Origin: an uncultured Clostridium sp.
GTDB lineage: Bacteria; Bacillota; Clostridia; Clostridiales; Clostridiaceae
Length of the DNA: 64,000 nucleotides
Direction: 5' to 3'
Assembly (NCBI GenBank): GCA_934746015.1
Contig: CAKVEW010000002.1
Coordinates: forward strand, 62,001 to 126,000
The stretch's first letter is position 1; every line of letters starts with the position of its first letter. This document shows, piece by piece, positions 53,212-62,241 of this stretch. A program made the position numbers and the translations under genes. The notes beneath the pieces were generated by a model. It saw only the letters and a program-made list of their open reading frames with translations, searched no databases and was not told where the DNA came from.

Positions 53212-55521
53212 TTAGTTTTTTATAAAACCTAGTATATTTAAAATTTCCTTAGCTATTTCTCTTTCTTCTCCCTTATAAGGAAATGAATGAATATGAATAG
53301 CTGGATTAAAATTAAGCTCTATTATAGCATAATTAGAATTCTCATCTTTATAGTCTTCTATCATCATATCTACTCCACAAATATTAGCTCCTACAGCCTT
53401 AGCGGATTCAATTGCAATGTTCTTGAATCTTTGTGGTATTAAATCTGTATAATCTATGCTATCTCCACCAGTACTTATGTTAGAATTTTCTCTTAAATAT
53501 ACAATTTCATCTTTTTCTGGTACGTAATCAAAATCTTTTCCTAAATGTTTTAAGAATAACTTTGCATTATTATCTAAATTTATTTTTTCTAGAGGTGTTT
53601 TATATCCCTTACCTCTAAGTGAGCTTTTATTTTTTTCTTTAACTAATTCTCTAATGCTACTTTTTCCATCACCTATAACATTAGCTGGAACTCTATGAAG
53701 AATTCCTGGTACCTTATCACCAATTACTAAGAATCTATATTCTTTACCATTAATAAATTCTTCAACCAACACAGTGTTATCATGTTCAAAGGCTAATTTA
53801 AAGGCTTCCTCTATCTCTTCTACTTTTGGTCCTTCTTTAAATATAGAAATTCCTAGTCCAAAGTTAGTTGATTTTGGTTTTACTACAATTGCTTTGTTTA
53901 CATATTTATGTGCTTTCTTTATAGCTTCATCTAAGCTAAAGAATTCATCTCCCTTTGGTGCTTTTATATTATTTTTATCTAATATTTTTTTAGTTACTAC
54001 TTTATTTTCCATCATTAAAACTGTTACATAATTATCCTTTGATGTTTTAGTAGCCTGTTTTACATATTCTATATGATTATCTTTTTTTAAAGAAATAAAA
54101 TTATCAGATCTATCAATAACATCAACCTTAATTCCTCTTTTAATAGCTTCTCTCATTAATAATTGAGTTGAAAGTTCTAAATCCTCAAAACCTTCTAGTT
54201 TAAACCTATTTTTATATGCATCTTCTTTATATTCTCTTGCTAATCTTAGATGACTTTCTAAGAATCCTTCTTCCTTTACCATTTCAGATATTCTATAAGC
54301 ATATGTTAGTTTAGGATTCTTAATCTTTTCTATCATAGAGTTAATTATATCTTCCTTGCCTAAAGATAATTTTTCATTCATTTCCTTCATTTCATTTAAT
54401 ATATCTAAAGCCCAATTATTTTTAGTTATTGTTTCTCCATCTCTATATAAAACTACATCCATTTGTCCATACATTGAAATTATATTTTGATTATTTTGTG
54501 CTTCTTCTTGCCATTTTTCATATGAACTTTCATCTTTTATAAGGAAATAAACAGTCAGTAAATTAATAAAATTTAAGTCATCAAGAGAAATTCCAGCTTT
54601 ACTAAAGGGATTAATATCTATACTTCTCATTTCAACATAATTAATTCCATCTTCTAAAAGTGATTCTAAGAATCTATTGTTATCATTAGCTTTTAGCCTA
54701 ATTTGTGTGTAAAGTTCTTTATGATTATCTATTAATTTATCCTCAATAAACTTATATACACTTTCAACATATTCTCTTACTGAATTATAATTTGGATATA
54801 AATCTATAGTATTTTTATACCCACACTCACTATTTCTATAAGATACAGCTCCTCTATTACTAAATCCATCTTTAGATATTTTATCTAAATCAATTACGCA
54901 CTTTTCACCAAAGGTTTCATGCATAGTTGTAGTTCCACCTAAAAGGTAAATTAATAACCATCTATATCTTAAATAATTTCTAACTACCTTCAAATAAATA
55001 GAGTCTCTGAAATCCCTATAAGATTCGCCATTATTCATTTTTTCATATAAATCTTTAATTAGCTCTTCATTAAAAGAAAAGTTATAGTGTATTCCAGAAA
55101 TTAATTGTTTCTTTCCACCATATTTTTTTAATAATTTTTTTCTATAATCGCTTGCAACCTCACCGCTTTTACATTTACCATAATCTGCTATTGGAATTAA
55201 ATCATCTTCTGGGATGCTACAGGGCATTGATTGTGGCCATAGATATTCATCCTTTAATTCTAAAACAGTAATATCATAAAGTGAATTAACAAAACTGTAT
55301 AACTCTTCTAAAGTATTTAATATTGGAGTTATAAGCTCTATCTGACTTTCTGAAAAATCTGTTGTTATATATGGATGTGAAATTTTACACTCAAAAACCT
55401 CAGGATGCTTAGTTAAAGCTAATTTTCCATTCTCATCTACTCTTAATGTTTCACGTTCTAATCCAAAATTCCCCTTTAACAATTCTTCTCTATAATTAAG
55501 CGATTGAATCACATCTAACAT
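53212..55521 (-). CDS. gshF: Bifunctional glutamate-cysteine ligase / glutathione synthetase
   Basis: 769 residues. The N-terminal part is a glutamate-cysteine ligase (GNFGLERETLRVDENGKLAL, HPYITTDFSESQIELITP, GIHYNFSFNEEL). The C-terminal part is an ATP-grasp glutathione synthetase module (VVKPKSTNFGLGISIF, VLVEEFINGKEYRFLVIGDK, GANICGVDMMIEDY). One protein thus makes glutathione from its amino acids. The start codon lies within the end of the MATE gene (26-nt overlap), with GGAAGGTG as ribosome binding site, so the two are coupled. Confidence 0.95.
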   Translation of the reverse strand: MLDVIQSLNYREELLKGNFGLERETLRVDENGKLALTKHPEVFECKISHPYITTDFSESQIELITPILNTLEELYSFVNSLYDITVLELKDEYLWPQSMPCSIPEDDLIPIADYGKCKSGEVASDYRKKLLKKYGGKKQLISGIHYNFSFNEELIKDLYEKMNNGESYRDFRDSIYLKVVRNYLRYRWLLIYLLGGTTTMHETFGEKCVIDLDKISKDGFSNRGAVSYRNSECGYKNTIDLYPNYNSVREYVESVYKFIEDKLIDNHKELYTQIRLKANDNNRFLESLLEDGINYVEMRSIDINPFSKAGISLDDLNFINLLTVYFLIKDESSYEKWQEEAQNNQNIISMYGQMDVVLYRDGETITKNNWALDILNEMKEMNEKLSLGKEDIINSMIEKIKNPKLTYAYRISEMVKEEGFLESHLRLAREYKEDAYKNRFKLEGFEDLELSTQLLMREAIKRGIKVDVIDRSDNFISLKKDNHIEYVKQATKTSKDNYVTVLMMENKVVTKKILDKNNIKAPKGDEFFSLDEAIKKAHKYVNKAIVVKPKSTNFGLGISIFKEGPKVEEIEEAFKLAFEHDNTVLVEEFINGKEYRFLVIGDKVPGILHRVPANVIGDGKSSIRELVKEKNKSSLRGKGYKTPLEKINLDNNAKLFLKHLGKDFDYVPEKDEIVYLRENSNISTGGDSIDYTDLIPQRFKNIAIESAKAVGANICGVDMMIEDYKDENSNYAIIELNFNPAIHIHSFPYKGEEREIAKEILNILGFIKN

Positions 55522-56833
55522 TTTTATACACCTTCCATATTTTCAATTTATATATTAAATAAGCTACTATTCCTTTTAAAATACTAGAAATTGAAATTCC
55601 TAGCCATATTCCATTAACGCCATAAAATTTAGTTAATATAAGGGCTAATGGTATTCTAAGAATAGTAAAAATTATACTAATAAATGCTGGTATTTTAGGA
55701 ACTCCAAAGCCTGTAAAAACACCATTAGATATCATCTCTATAGTAGCAAAAATTTGAGAATATCCAATTATTTTCACATAATCACTTGCAATTATTATAG
55801 TATCACTATCTCGAATAAATAATTTTACTAACACTTCTGGAGCAAAGATAAATATTACACTTACAAATAATGCATATATAATTCCAATACCTATTGCTGT
55901 ATTATATCCTTTATTTATCCTATCATATTTTTTGGCTCCAAAATTCTGCCCTACAAAGCCTGCAATAGCTCCATTAAGTCCACCTACTACCATATAAACA
56001 ACTGATTCTATTTGTAATCCAATTTTTTGGGCTGCAATAGCATCTGCCCCAAAGCTTCCTACTATTCTAGCTAATAATATATTAACAACTGTAAATAAAA
56101 CTCTTTGTAATGACATAGGAAGCCCTAAAATTGTTATTTCCTTAAGATTAATATAATTTAATCCACTTTTAAAGTCAAAATTATATAAATTTAGCGACTT
56201 TTTAATAAAAAGTATGAACATTACTGTATTAGCTACTAATGTTCCAAGAGCAGCCCCAGTGACTCCAAGCTTTAAAACATATATCATAATTGGATCTAAA
56301 ATCAAATTAATTATTACACCTATAGCACTTATATTTAAGGCTGATTTATTTATTCCAAAACTATTAAATATTCTAATAAACAAAGTATTAAAGAATGAAA
56401 AAAACAATATGGGTGCATTAATAGCTAAATAAATATATGCTTCTCTTTCAACTATTGGATTTTTAATATTTAAAAATTCTATAAAATGTCTTCCAAAAAA
56501 TATTAATATTAAAGAATATATTCCTCCAACAATTGCATTTAGTATCACTCCTGATGATATATATTCATCAACAGCTTTATTGTCTTTTCTCCCAATGGAG
56601 TGAGCTACCTTTATTCCTGTTCCAATTACTACAAAGGCATTAATAGAGTAACCAAGTCCAATGAAAAAGCTAGATGAACCTATGCTTGCAACTGCATTGC
56701 TACCTAAACCTCCAACCCATAACATATCTACTAGATTATATGTAAATTGTAATAATGAGCTTCCCATTATAGGTAATGCCAAGGTAACTAGTACCTTAAG
56801 TACATTTCCCTTAGTTAAATCAACTTTATCCAT
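55496..56833 (-). CDS. MATE-family efflux transporter
   Basis: 445 residues and twelve transmembrane segments. The N-terminus NVLKVLVTLALPIMGSSLLQ, then FTYNLVDMLWVGGLG and the second-half repeat NLKEITILGLPMSLQRVLFT are MATE signatures. It exports cationic or conjugated compounds by sodium or proton antiport. It lies 18 nt downstream of an ArsR-type repressor gene and overlaps gshF by 26 nt, so efflux and glutathione synthesis are co-expressed. Confidence 0.92.
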   Translation of the reverse strand: MDKVDLTKGNVLKVLVTLALPIMGSSLLQFTYNLVDMLWVGGLGSNAVASIGSSSFFIGLGYSINAFVVIGTGIKVAHSIGRKDNKAVDEYISSGVILNAIVGGIYSLILIFFGRHFIEFLNIKNPIVEREAYIYLAINAPILFFSFFNTLFIRIFNSFGINKSALNISAIGVIINLILDPIMIYVLKLGVTGAALGTLVANTVMFILFIKKSLNLYNFDFKSGLNYINLKEITILGLPMSLQRVLFTVVNILLARIVGSFGADAIAAQKIGLQIESVVYMVVGGLNGAIAGFVGQNFGAKKYDRINKGYNTAIGIGIIYALFVSVIFIFAPEVLVKLFIRDSDTIIIASDYVKIIGYSQIFATIEMISNGVFTGFGVPKIPAFISIIFTILRIPLALILTKFYGVNGIWLGISISSILKGIVAYLIYKLKIWKVYKNVRCDSIA

Positions 56834-56851
56834 AATCTTCTCACTTTCTAG

Positions 56852-57175
56852 TTATTCATTCTTATCTATACAATTGGAACTACATATACATTTTTCATCA
56901 CTTGTTAAAATACTATTTATAAATCTCATAAGCTTATCACATAATTCTGTGTCTAAACTATAATATATCCATGTTCCTTCTTTTCTACACTTTACTATTC
57001 CAGAATCCATTAATACCTTCATATGATGCGATAATGTAGGCTGAGTAAAATGAAAGCTTTCTAAAATTATGCAAGCGCATTTTTCCCCAGAAGACAGCAT
57101 ATCAACTATCTTTAGCCTATTTATTTCACTTAGCGCTTTTAGTATTTTTATGTTATCATCATAATTTTTATTCAT
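56852..57175 (-). CDS. ArsR/SmtB-family repressor
   Basis: 107 residues. The winged helix reads LKALSEINRLKIVDMLSSGE then FTQPTLSHHMKVLMDSGIVK and EGTWIYYSL. The metal-binding CxC is at KCACIILE, in the position of the ELCVCDL motif of arsenic-sensing ArsR; two more cysteines lie in CICSSNC at the C-terminus. ATG 57175 follows AAGGAGG; an in-frame extension is rejected. It heads the MATE-gshF operon and probably represses it until a thiophilic metal(loid) binds. Confidence 0.92.
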   Translation of the reverse strand: MNKNYDDNIKILKALSEINRLKIVDMLSSGEKCACIILESFHFTQPTLSHHMKVLMDSGIVKCRKEGTWIYYSLDTELCDKLMRFINSILTSDEKCICSSNCIDKNE

Positions 57176-57189
57176 TAGAGCCTCCTTGC

Positions 57190-57205
57190 ATAGATATTTA
57201 TCTAT
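57190..57205. promoter_or_regulatory. Palindromic operator candidate, ArsR promoter, proximal
   Basis: ATAGATA and TATCTAT form a perfect 7-bp inverted repeat about 15 nt upstream of the arsR start codon. Its half-site ATAGAT recurs in the distal palindrome. Confidence 0.55.
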
Positions 57206-57247
57206 ATATAAATTATTAATAGACAACCATCTATATATAACCATATT

Positions 57248-57273
57248 TAAATATAGATGATTATCTATATTTA
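57248..57273. promoter_or_regulatory. Palindromic operator candidate, ArsR promoter, distal
   Basis: TAAATATAGAT and ATCTATATTTA form a perfect 11-bp inverted repeat with a 4-nt centre, 75-98 nt upstream of the arsR start codon. ArsR-type repressors bind such AT-rich palindromes with ATAGAT-like half-sites. The two sites would bracket the promoter. Confidence 0.6.
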
Positions 57274-57486
57274 GTCAACAAATATATTTCTAATTTACTT
57301 TTTTCATTTATAATCCATAATATATGCATCGTGAATATATATTATTTACTATTTCAAAAAATTATTTATGAGTATACCTAGTCATAATGAATATATTTAT
57401 CATTATTTCTATTACCTGACTTATATTATCATTATTTATATTTATTATAATAATTATACCATTTATAAAAATGAAAATAAAATTTA

Positions 57487-57523
57487 AACTCCAAGTATAA
57501 GCACCAGCTTCACTTGGAGTTTA
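57487..57523 (-). terminator. Terminator of the man PTS operon
   Basis: AAACTCCAAGT and ACTTGGAGTTT form an 11-bp perfect stem; TTTTATTTTC follows on the minus strand. A related copy occurs at 62176-62210. Confidence 0.85.
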
Positions 57524-57545
57524 TTTTATTACTTTAAATTTTAAA

Positions 57546-57938
57546 TTACTGTTGTTTGATTCTTTCACCCTTACTAAATAAGGATTTTATTCCTCTTTTT
57601 ATAACTTGAAAAAATGTAATAGAACGAACCAAACGATTTGACTCAATATATTGATTAACTGCACGTAATGTCTTTTTGTTATCTCTTGTAGAAAATGAAA
57701 AATGTCCATTTTGTTTTGTAAATATTGCAAAGCGACTGATCAATCTTCCGCCAAACATAACAGATGCTGCAACGTAATCAACTTCTTCCCATGGTATCTG
57801 AATATAATCTTCTACATTCCTATCATTATAGAATTCAAATGCCTTATCACCAATCATGATTTTACCATAATTCGACATTCCTAAATAAGATGTTCCTGGG
57901 ATTGTTAAATCAACTTTTGTATTTAATGATTGTGCCAT
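57546..57938 (-). CDS. manO: DUF956-family protein of the mannose PTS operon (ManO)
   Basis: 130 residues. The start MAQSLNTKVDLTIPGTSYLG and the later GKIMIGDKAFEFYN with FGGRLISRFAIFTKQNGHFS are DUF956 hallmarks. The family is found almost only at the end of mannose/glucose PTS operons and may regulate them. ATG 57938 is chosen with GGAGGG at good spacing. A hairpin lies between manZ and this gene, so it may be expressed at a lower level than the transporter. Confidence 0.9.
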   Translation of the reverse strand: MAQSLNTKVDLTIPGTSYLGMSNYGKIMIGDKAFEFYNDRNVEDYIQIPWEEVDYVAASVMFGGRLISRFAIFTKQNGHFSFSTRDNKKTLRAVNQYIESNRLVRSITFFQVIKRGIKSLFSKGERIKQQ

Positions 57939-57965
57939 GGTCACCCTCCATAAATCTAAATTGAT

Positions 57966-57990
57966 AAAGGCTCGGCTATGCCGAACCTTT
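57966..57990 (-). other. Intercistronic hairpin between manZ and manO
   Basis: AAAGGCTCGGC and GCCGAACCTTT form an 11-bp GC-rich stem (one mismatch) with a TAT loop. No long T-run follows on the minus strand (TTTATC), so it is likely to attenuate or protect the 3' end of manXYZ mRNA. Confidence 0.65.
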
Positions 57991-58005
57991 ATATAATATC
58001 TTATA

Positions 58006-58923
58006 TTACATTAATCCAATTACTCTTGCAATAATACCTACAATAAATAAAGCAATAATAATAACAATAGGTGATACCTTTTTCTTTAGTAACCAGCAGC
58101 ATAATAATGTTAATAATACAGCTGCTAATCCAGGAATTAATGAATCTAAGTTTTGTTGTAAAGTTGTTACTTTTTCAATATTTAAACCATTAGCTCCTAA
58201 AGAACTATATTGTGTTAAAGCTTCTTTAATTCCTTCTGCTCCAGAAGATAAACTTTCCCAATCAATGTAAGCTCCTTCAGATTGTGTAACTCTAGATACA
58301 ACAGGTGCAAAGCTAATACTTACCCAACGTTGTACTAAAGATCCAATTATAAACATACCAAGTATAGATGCACCTTGTGTGATTTTTCCTAATAAACCAC
58401 CTGATAAGTCTTTAGTAATAGTTGTTCCAACTTTATAACCAAATTCTTGAGTATACCAAATAAATGCGAAACGTATAATGTTCCATACAAAGAAGAATAA
58501 TAATGGTCCAATGATACTTCCTGATAATGCTAATGAAGCTCCTAAAGCTCCTAATATAGGACGAATAGTAAACCAGAACACTGGATCTCCTACACCAGCT
58601 AATGGTCCCATCATACCTACTTTAACCCCTTGTATTGCTGCATCTTCAACAGCAGCACCGTTTGCACGTTCTTCTTCAAGTGCTAATGTAACACCCATAA
58701 CTGGTGCAGATACATAAGGATGTGTATTATAGAATTCTAAGTGACGCTTTAAAGCAGCGATTTGTTGATCTTTTTCAGGATATAATTTCTTTATAGCTGG
58801 AATAATTGAGTAACACCATCCACCATTTTGCATACGTTCATAGTTCCAAGAACCTTGAAGGAACTGATGACGCCAAGCTACTGAAAAACGATCCTTTTTC
58901 GATAATTGAATTTTATTTGCCAT
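58006..58923 (-). CDS. manZ: PTS mannose-family subunit IID
   Basis: 305 residues. The soluble N-terminus has SVAWRHQFLQGSWNYERMQN and GGWCYSIIPAIKKLYP, and the following membrane part has GPLAGVGDPVFWFTIRPILG; all are conserved in IID-Man. The C-terminus has transmembrane helices with KVSPIVIIIALFIVGI. With manX and manY it forms the glucose/mannose transporter. Its spacing from manY is 23 nt. Codon use is slightly richer in C-ending codons than surrounding genes, as in highly expressed operons. Confidence 0.95.
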   Translation of the reverse strand: MANKIQLSKKDRFSVAWRHQFLQGSWNYERMQNGGWCYSIIPAIKKLYPEKDQQIAALKRHLEFYNTHPYVSAPVMGVTLALEEERANGAAVEDAAIQGVKVGMMGPLAGVGDPVFWFTIRPILGALGASLALSGSIIGPLLFFFVWNIIRFAFIWYTQEFGYKVGTTITKDLSGGLLGKITQGASILGMFIIGSLVQRWVSISFAPVVSRVTQSEGAYIDWESLSSGAEGIKEALTQYSSLGANGLNIEKVTTLQQNLDSLIPGLAAVLLTLLCCWLLKKKVSPIVIIIALFIVGIIARVIGLM

Positions 58924-58946
58924 TTTTCTAATCCTCCTTCAAGATT

Positions 58947-59759
58947 TTAATAATCATTTAAGATATCGCCTAGAGGATCACCTTTACCTGATCCACCATT
59001 AGAAGAACCAGCAGATTCTTTTAATCCTAAATAAACTAATGCTAAACTAATACCGATTACACCTAATGAAATAAGTGTTAATTCACTGATTGCTGCTAAA
59101 CAGAAACCAATTGCAAAGAAAGGCCAAACTTCTTTTGTAGCCATCATATTAATAACCATTGCATAACCTACAGCGGCAACCATTCCACCACCTACAGCCA
59201 TACCACCTGATAACCAAGCTGGCATTGCATTTAATGCATTTGTAACAATTTCTGGAGGTACAACACATAATGCAATTGCAGGGATAGCAATACGCACACC
59301 TTGTAAACCTATGGCTAATATATGCCACATTTCTACTCCTTTGATATCTCCCTTTTCAGCTGCAGAATCCATAAAGTGAACCATAGGAATTGCAATTGTA
59401 CGACAAATCATTGTTAAGAATAAACCTGCTACTGAAAGAGGAATTGCAATTGCAATTGAAGTATTGATTGCATTAGCAACACTTGTATTTCCTCCTTCTA
59501 AGCCAAGAACCATAATAATTGCGGATGCTACTGAAGCAAGAGCAGCATCTGGTGCAACTGCTGCACCAACATTAGCCCATCCAAGAGCTATCATTTGAAG
59601 TGATCCACCTAAGATAATACCTTCTGTTAAGTGTCCACTAACTAATCCGATTAATGTACATGCCACTAGTGGTTGATGAAATTGGAATTCATCTAAAATC
59701 CCTTCCATACCTGCTAAAAAGGCAACTATAACAATTAATACGATAGTAATTACTGACAT
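58947..59759 (-). CDS. manY: PTS mannose-family subunit IIC
   Basis: 270 residues with about seven to eight transmembrane segments. EFQFHQPLVACTLIGLVSGH, GGSLQMIALGWANVGAAVAP and DAALASVASAIIMVLGLEGG are IIC-Man landmarks. The C-terminus ends in an acidic SSNGGSGKGDPLGDILNDY tail. It forms the sugar channel together with IID. It lies 18 nt after manX. Confidence 0.95.
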   Translation of the reverse strand: MSVITIVLIVIVAFLAGMEGILDEFQFHQPLVACTLIGLVSGHLTEGIILGGSLQMIALGWANVGAAVAPDAALASVASAIIMVLGLEGGNTSVANAINTSIAIAIPLSVAGLFLTMICRTIAIPMVHFMDSAAEKGDIKGVEMWHILAIGLQGVRIAIPAIALCVVPPEIVTNALNAMPAWLSGGMAVGGGMVAAVGYAMVINMMATKEVWPFFAIGFCLAAISELTLISLGVIGISLALVYLGLKESAGSSNGGSGKGDPLGDILNDY

Positions 59760-59777
59760 ATTAATTTCCTCCCATTT

Positions 59778-60761
59778 TTATGCTAATTCTTGTTTTGCTT
59801 TTTTCAAAATTTCAGCGAAATTTTCTGGAGAATCACTTGGTACTTTACGTACATCAATTTCTACTCCTAAAGCTAATAATTTTTCAAATGTCTTAACATC
59901 TTCTTTATCCATAGAAACAGCTTTTGTTAAAGCTACTTTTCCTATTGAATGAGCCATTGAGCCTAAATTTAATTTTTTAATTTCCACTCCACCTTCAATT
60001 GCACGTAATGCATCTTGAGGTGTTTCAAATAACAACATAGCCTTTGTATTACCAAAACGTGTATCTTTAGCAACCTTACACATTTTATCTATTGGAACAA
60101 CATTAGCCTTTACCCCTGGAGGTGCAGCTTGTTCAATCATACTCTTTCTTAAATCATCATGAGCAACTGAATCTGATACAGCAATAATACGATTTGGTTG
60201 AACAGATTTTGTCCATGCTGTTGCAACCTGACCATGTAATAGACGTGTATCTATACGTGCTAAAACATATTTAATTTTTCCGTCTCCTATAACTGTTCCT
60301 TCTGGAATAGCTCCCTGAAGTTGATTTTCTGTTACTACAGGTGATTTTTTCTCTTCTGGTTCTAAAGATTCAGGTTTAATTCTAACTCCTTCTTTAGCAC
60401 TACCAGAAATATGTGCTGCAATTTCATGTGCAGTTTCCATAGAGAAACGAGAAGCAAAAGCTTCAATTAACATAGGCAAATTCAAACCTGTAACAATTGC
60501 CCATTTGTCTTCATGACCATTAATCAATGCACTTGCTTGATTAAAAGGTGTTCCACCCCATAGGTCAATTAAAAATAGCACTTCATCTTGATTATCAAAT
60601 GAAGCAATAGCTTCCTCCATTTTTGCTTTGATATTTTCAGGTCCATCACTTGGCATTAATGTACAAGCTTTTACATTTTCTTGATCACCTAAAATCATTT
60701 GCCCTGACTGCAAAATACCATTAGCAAACTCACCATGACTAGCTATGATAATTCCTACCAT
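59778..60761 (-). CDS. manX: PTS mannose-family subunit IIAB
   Basis: 327 residues. The IIA domain starts MVGIIIASHGEFANGILQSG with the phospho-His in SHG; LWGGTPFNQASALI follows. After a linker (EPEEKKSPVVTENQL) the IIB domain has LARIDTRLLHGQVATAWTK with its phospho-His. ATG 60761 is preferred, with GAGGGGGAG upstream; the track to 60800 extends into leader. It is the first gene of the man operon, behind a consensus sigma-A promoter. Confidence 0.96.
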   Translation of the reverse strand: MVGIIIASHGEFANGILQSGQMILGDQENVKACTLMPSDGPENIKAKMEEAIASFDNQDEVLFLIDLWGGTPFNQASALINGHEDKWAIVTGLNLPMLIEAFASRFSMETAHEIAAHISGSAKEGVRIKPESLEPEEKKSPVVTENQLQGAIPEGTVIGDGKIKYVLARIDTRLLHGQVATAWTKSVQPNRIIAVSDSVAHDDLRKSMIEQAAPPGVKANVVPIDKMCKVAKDTRFGNTKAMLLFETPQDALRAIEGGVEIKKLNLGSMAHSIGKVALTKAVSMDKEDVKTFEKLLALGVEIDVRKVPSDSPENFAEILKKAKQELA

Positions 60762-60895
60762 TTTTTTCTCCCCCTCTTTGAATTTCAGTTTAAACCTCAC
60801 TCTATTTTAATGCGCATTATTAGAATACATTATCTTATTCACAGATACTCTGAAAACATTTTAATGTATTAATTATTAAGAATTAAACTATTAAA

Positions 60896-60925
60896 ATTAT
60901 AACTTAGATTTTTCTCCAATGTCAA
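60896..60925 (-). promoter_or_regulatory. Sigma-A promoter of the man operon
   Basis: Perfect TTGACA (60925-60920) and perfect TATAAT (60901-60896) with an 18-nt spacer, on the minus strand. Confidence 0.82.
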
Positions 60926-61128
60926 ACTTTTTGGATATTTTTCGCACTTAAATATTATCAATTTTACACCAAAATTCAACAATTTAATTTGCATAATTTT
61001 CTTTATATCTACTTATTCTTATATTATTTTTATATTATTTCTATATTTTTTCTATATTAAATGAATACGTTTTTAAATTTTATAAAAATATTTCTAAATA
61101 TATCCTTATTTTTTTTTATAATTTAAAT

Positions 61129-61165
61129 TGAACCGCCCCATGTCAAGTAGACAGGGGGCGGTTCA
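61129..61165. repeat. GC-rich palindrome at the edge of the IS66 remnant
   Basis: TGAACCGCCCC (61129-61139) and GGGGCGGTTCA (61155-61165) are perfect inverted repeats; the centre reads ATGTCAAGTAGACAG. In such AT-rich DNA this is striking. It lies just outside the decayed tnpB and may be the left end of the element. Confidence 0.6.
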
Positions 61166-61193
61166 GAATGAAATAATTTTATAAATTTATTTT

Positions 61194-61433
61194 ATTGATG
61201 GATTAATTATGCTTGTAGAGTGTCAATTTAAATTAGATTCATTTGAAAAAGCTTTATTTGTATTTTTTAATAAGCAAATGAACAAGCTTAAGATATTACA
61301 TTTCGATGAAGGTTTCTGGTTATATTATCATAGGCTAGAAAATAATAAATTTAAATGTCCTACTACTCAAGAAAAAGCTTTAAAAGTAATGATGTTATTT
61401 TCGATAAATGTGGTAATGAATTATCTATTATAG
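61194..61433 (+). pseudogene. IS66-family TnpB (Orf2) remnant
   Basis: The frame reads IDGLIMLVECQFKLDSFEKA, then LFVFFNKQMNKLKILHFDEG and FWLYYHRLENNKFKCPTTQE. This matches the central part of IS66 Orf2, which is normally about 115 residues. The N-terminal third is absent and the end is abnormal (KVMMLFSINVVMN), where it runs on into sequence that belongs to TnpC in another frame. Confidence 0.82.
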
Positions 61434-62158
61434 GAAAAAGACTTCAAAAGAAATTTTAAAATATATACCTGCAAAACTTTATATAGAAGAACATATTACA
61501 TATAGCTATACTTGCAAGCCTTGCAAAGTGAAGCTGGAGAAATAAATATAATTTCACCTAAAGCTACAAGTACTGCTTTTTATAAAACAATGACTTCAAA
61601 TGAATTAGTAGATACTATGAAAGACGAGCTTCTAAGAAGAAACTATATTCAGGATGATGAGACAACCTTACAAGTTATAGATAATAATGGTAAGGAATCA
61701 AAATATAAGAAATACATGTGGTTATATAGAAGTGGCCAACTTAAAGATCCCATTATCCTATATGACTACCAAAAGGCAATGTCGAGTTCTTGTCCAAAAA
61801 GAATTTTTAAATGAGCTTTCTGGTTTCCTTCAAATTGATGGATATACTGGATACAATAATGTTGAAAATTTTACTTGATGATTCTTTAGAGATTTACAAT
61901 AACTGTGCCGAAATGGCCATCAAGCCATTTGTAATTGGCCGTAAGAATTAGTTTTTTAGTAATACAGCTAAAGTAGCAAAATCTAGTGCTAAAATATAGA
62001 ATTATTGAAACTGCTAAAGCTAACGGCTTAATAGTAGAAAAATACTTAGTGTATTTATTTGATATGATATCAAATATAGATACTAAAGGATTATCATTAG
62101 ATATTATGCCGTGATCAAAGAAGCTTCCACCAGAATTAAGAGTATCAAACAGCAAATA
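61399..62158 (+). pseudogene. IS66-family TnpC transposase remnant, frameshifted
   Basis: Pieces of IS66 TnpC occur in order but in different frames: FDKCGNELSIIGK, SKEILKYIPAKLYIEEHITY, then DDETTLQVIDNNGKESKYKK and YMWLYRSGQ, LNELSGFLQIDGYTGYNN, AEMAIKPFVIGRKN followed by a stop, and ETAKANGLIVEKYLVYLFDM. Full TnpC has about 500 residues; here under 250 remain, with at least three frameshifts, in-frame stops and internal deletions. The element is dead. Confidence 0.83.
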
Positions 62159-62175
62159 ATTATATTAAATTTCCA

Positions 62176-62210
62176 CTCCAAGTAGGGATGGTATTACTTT
62201 CTACTTGGAG
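62176..62210 (-). terminator. Second copy of the man-type terminator region
   Basis: CTCCAAGTAG and CTACTTGGAG form a perfect 10-bp stem. The 30 nt on its right (TTTATTTTATCACTTTAAAT and on to TTAATTACT) match, with few changes, the sequence between the man terminator (57487-57523) and the manO stop codon. In the minus sense it is the 3' end of an operon whose genes are no longer next to it. Confidence 0.7.
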
Positions 62211-62241
62211 TTTATTTTATCACTTTAAATCTTTAATTACT

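Larger units (their letters stand above)
60762..61208. other. man operon leader and upstream intergenic region
   Basis: Contains the man promoter (60896-60925) with a 5' leader of about 120 nt, in which I find no riboswitch, then AT-rich DNA up to the GC-rich palindrome at 61129-61165. I find no -24/-12 (sigma-54) promoter in either direction. Confidence 0.55.

Noticed and set aside
60851..60864. Possible catabolite-responsive element (TGAAAACATTTTAA) in the man leader
   Set aside because: The central CG, essential in cre sites, is CA here and the 3' half lacks the conserved C.
60926..61128. Possible sigma-54 promoter (TTGGTGTAAAATTGAT) upstream of manX
   Set aside because: GG-to-G spacing is one short and the -12 GC is missing; a consensus sigma-A promoter lies nearby.
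61886..62155. Minus-strand open frame of 89 codons in the IS66 remnant
   Set aside because: The plus strand here encodes recognisable pieces of TnpC, so this frame is a shadow.
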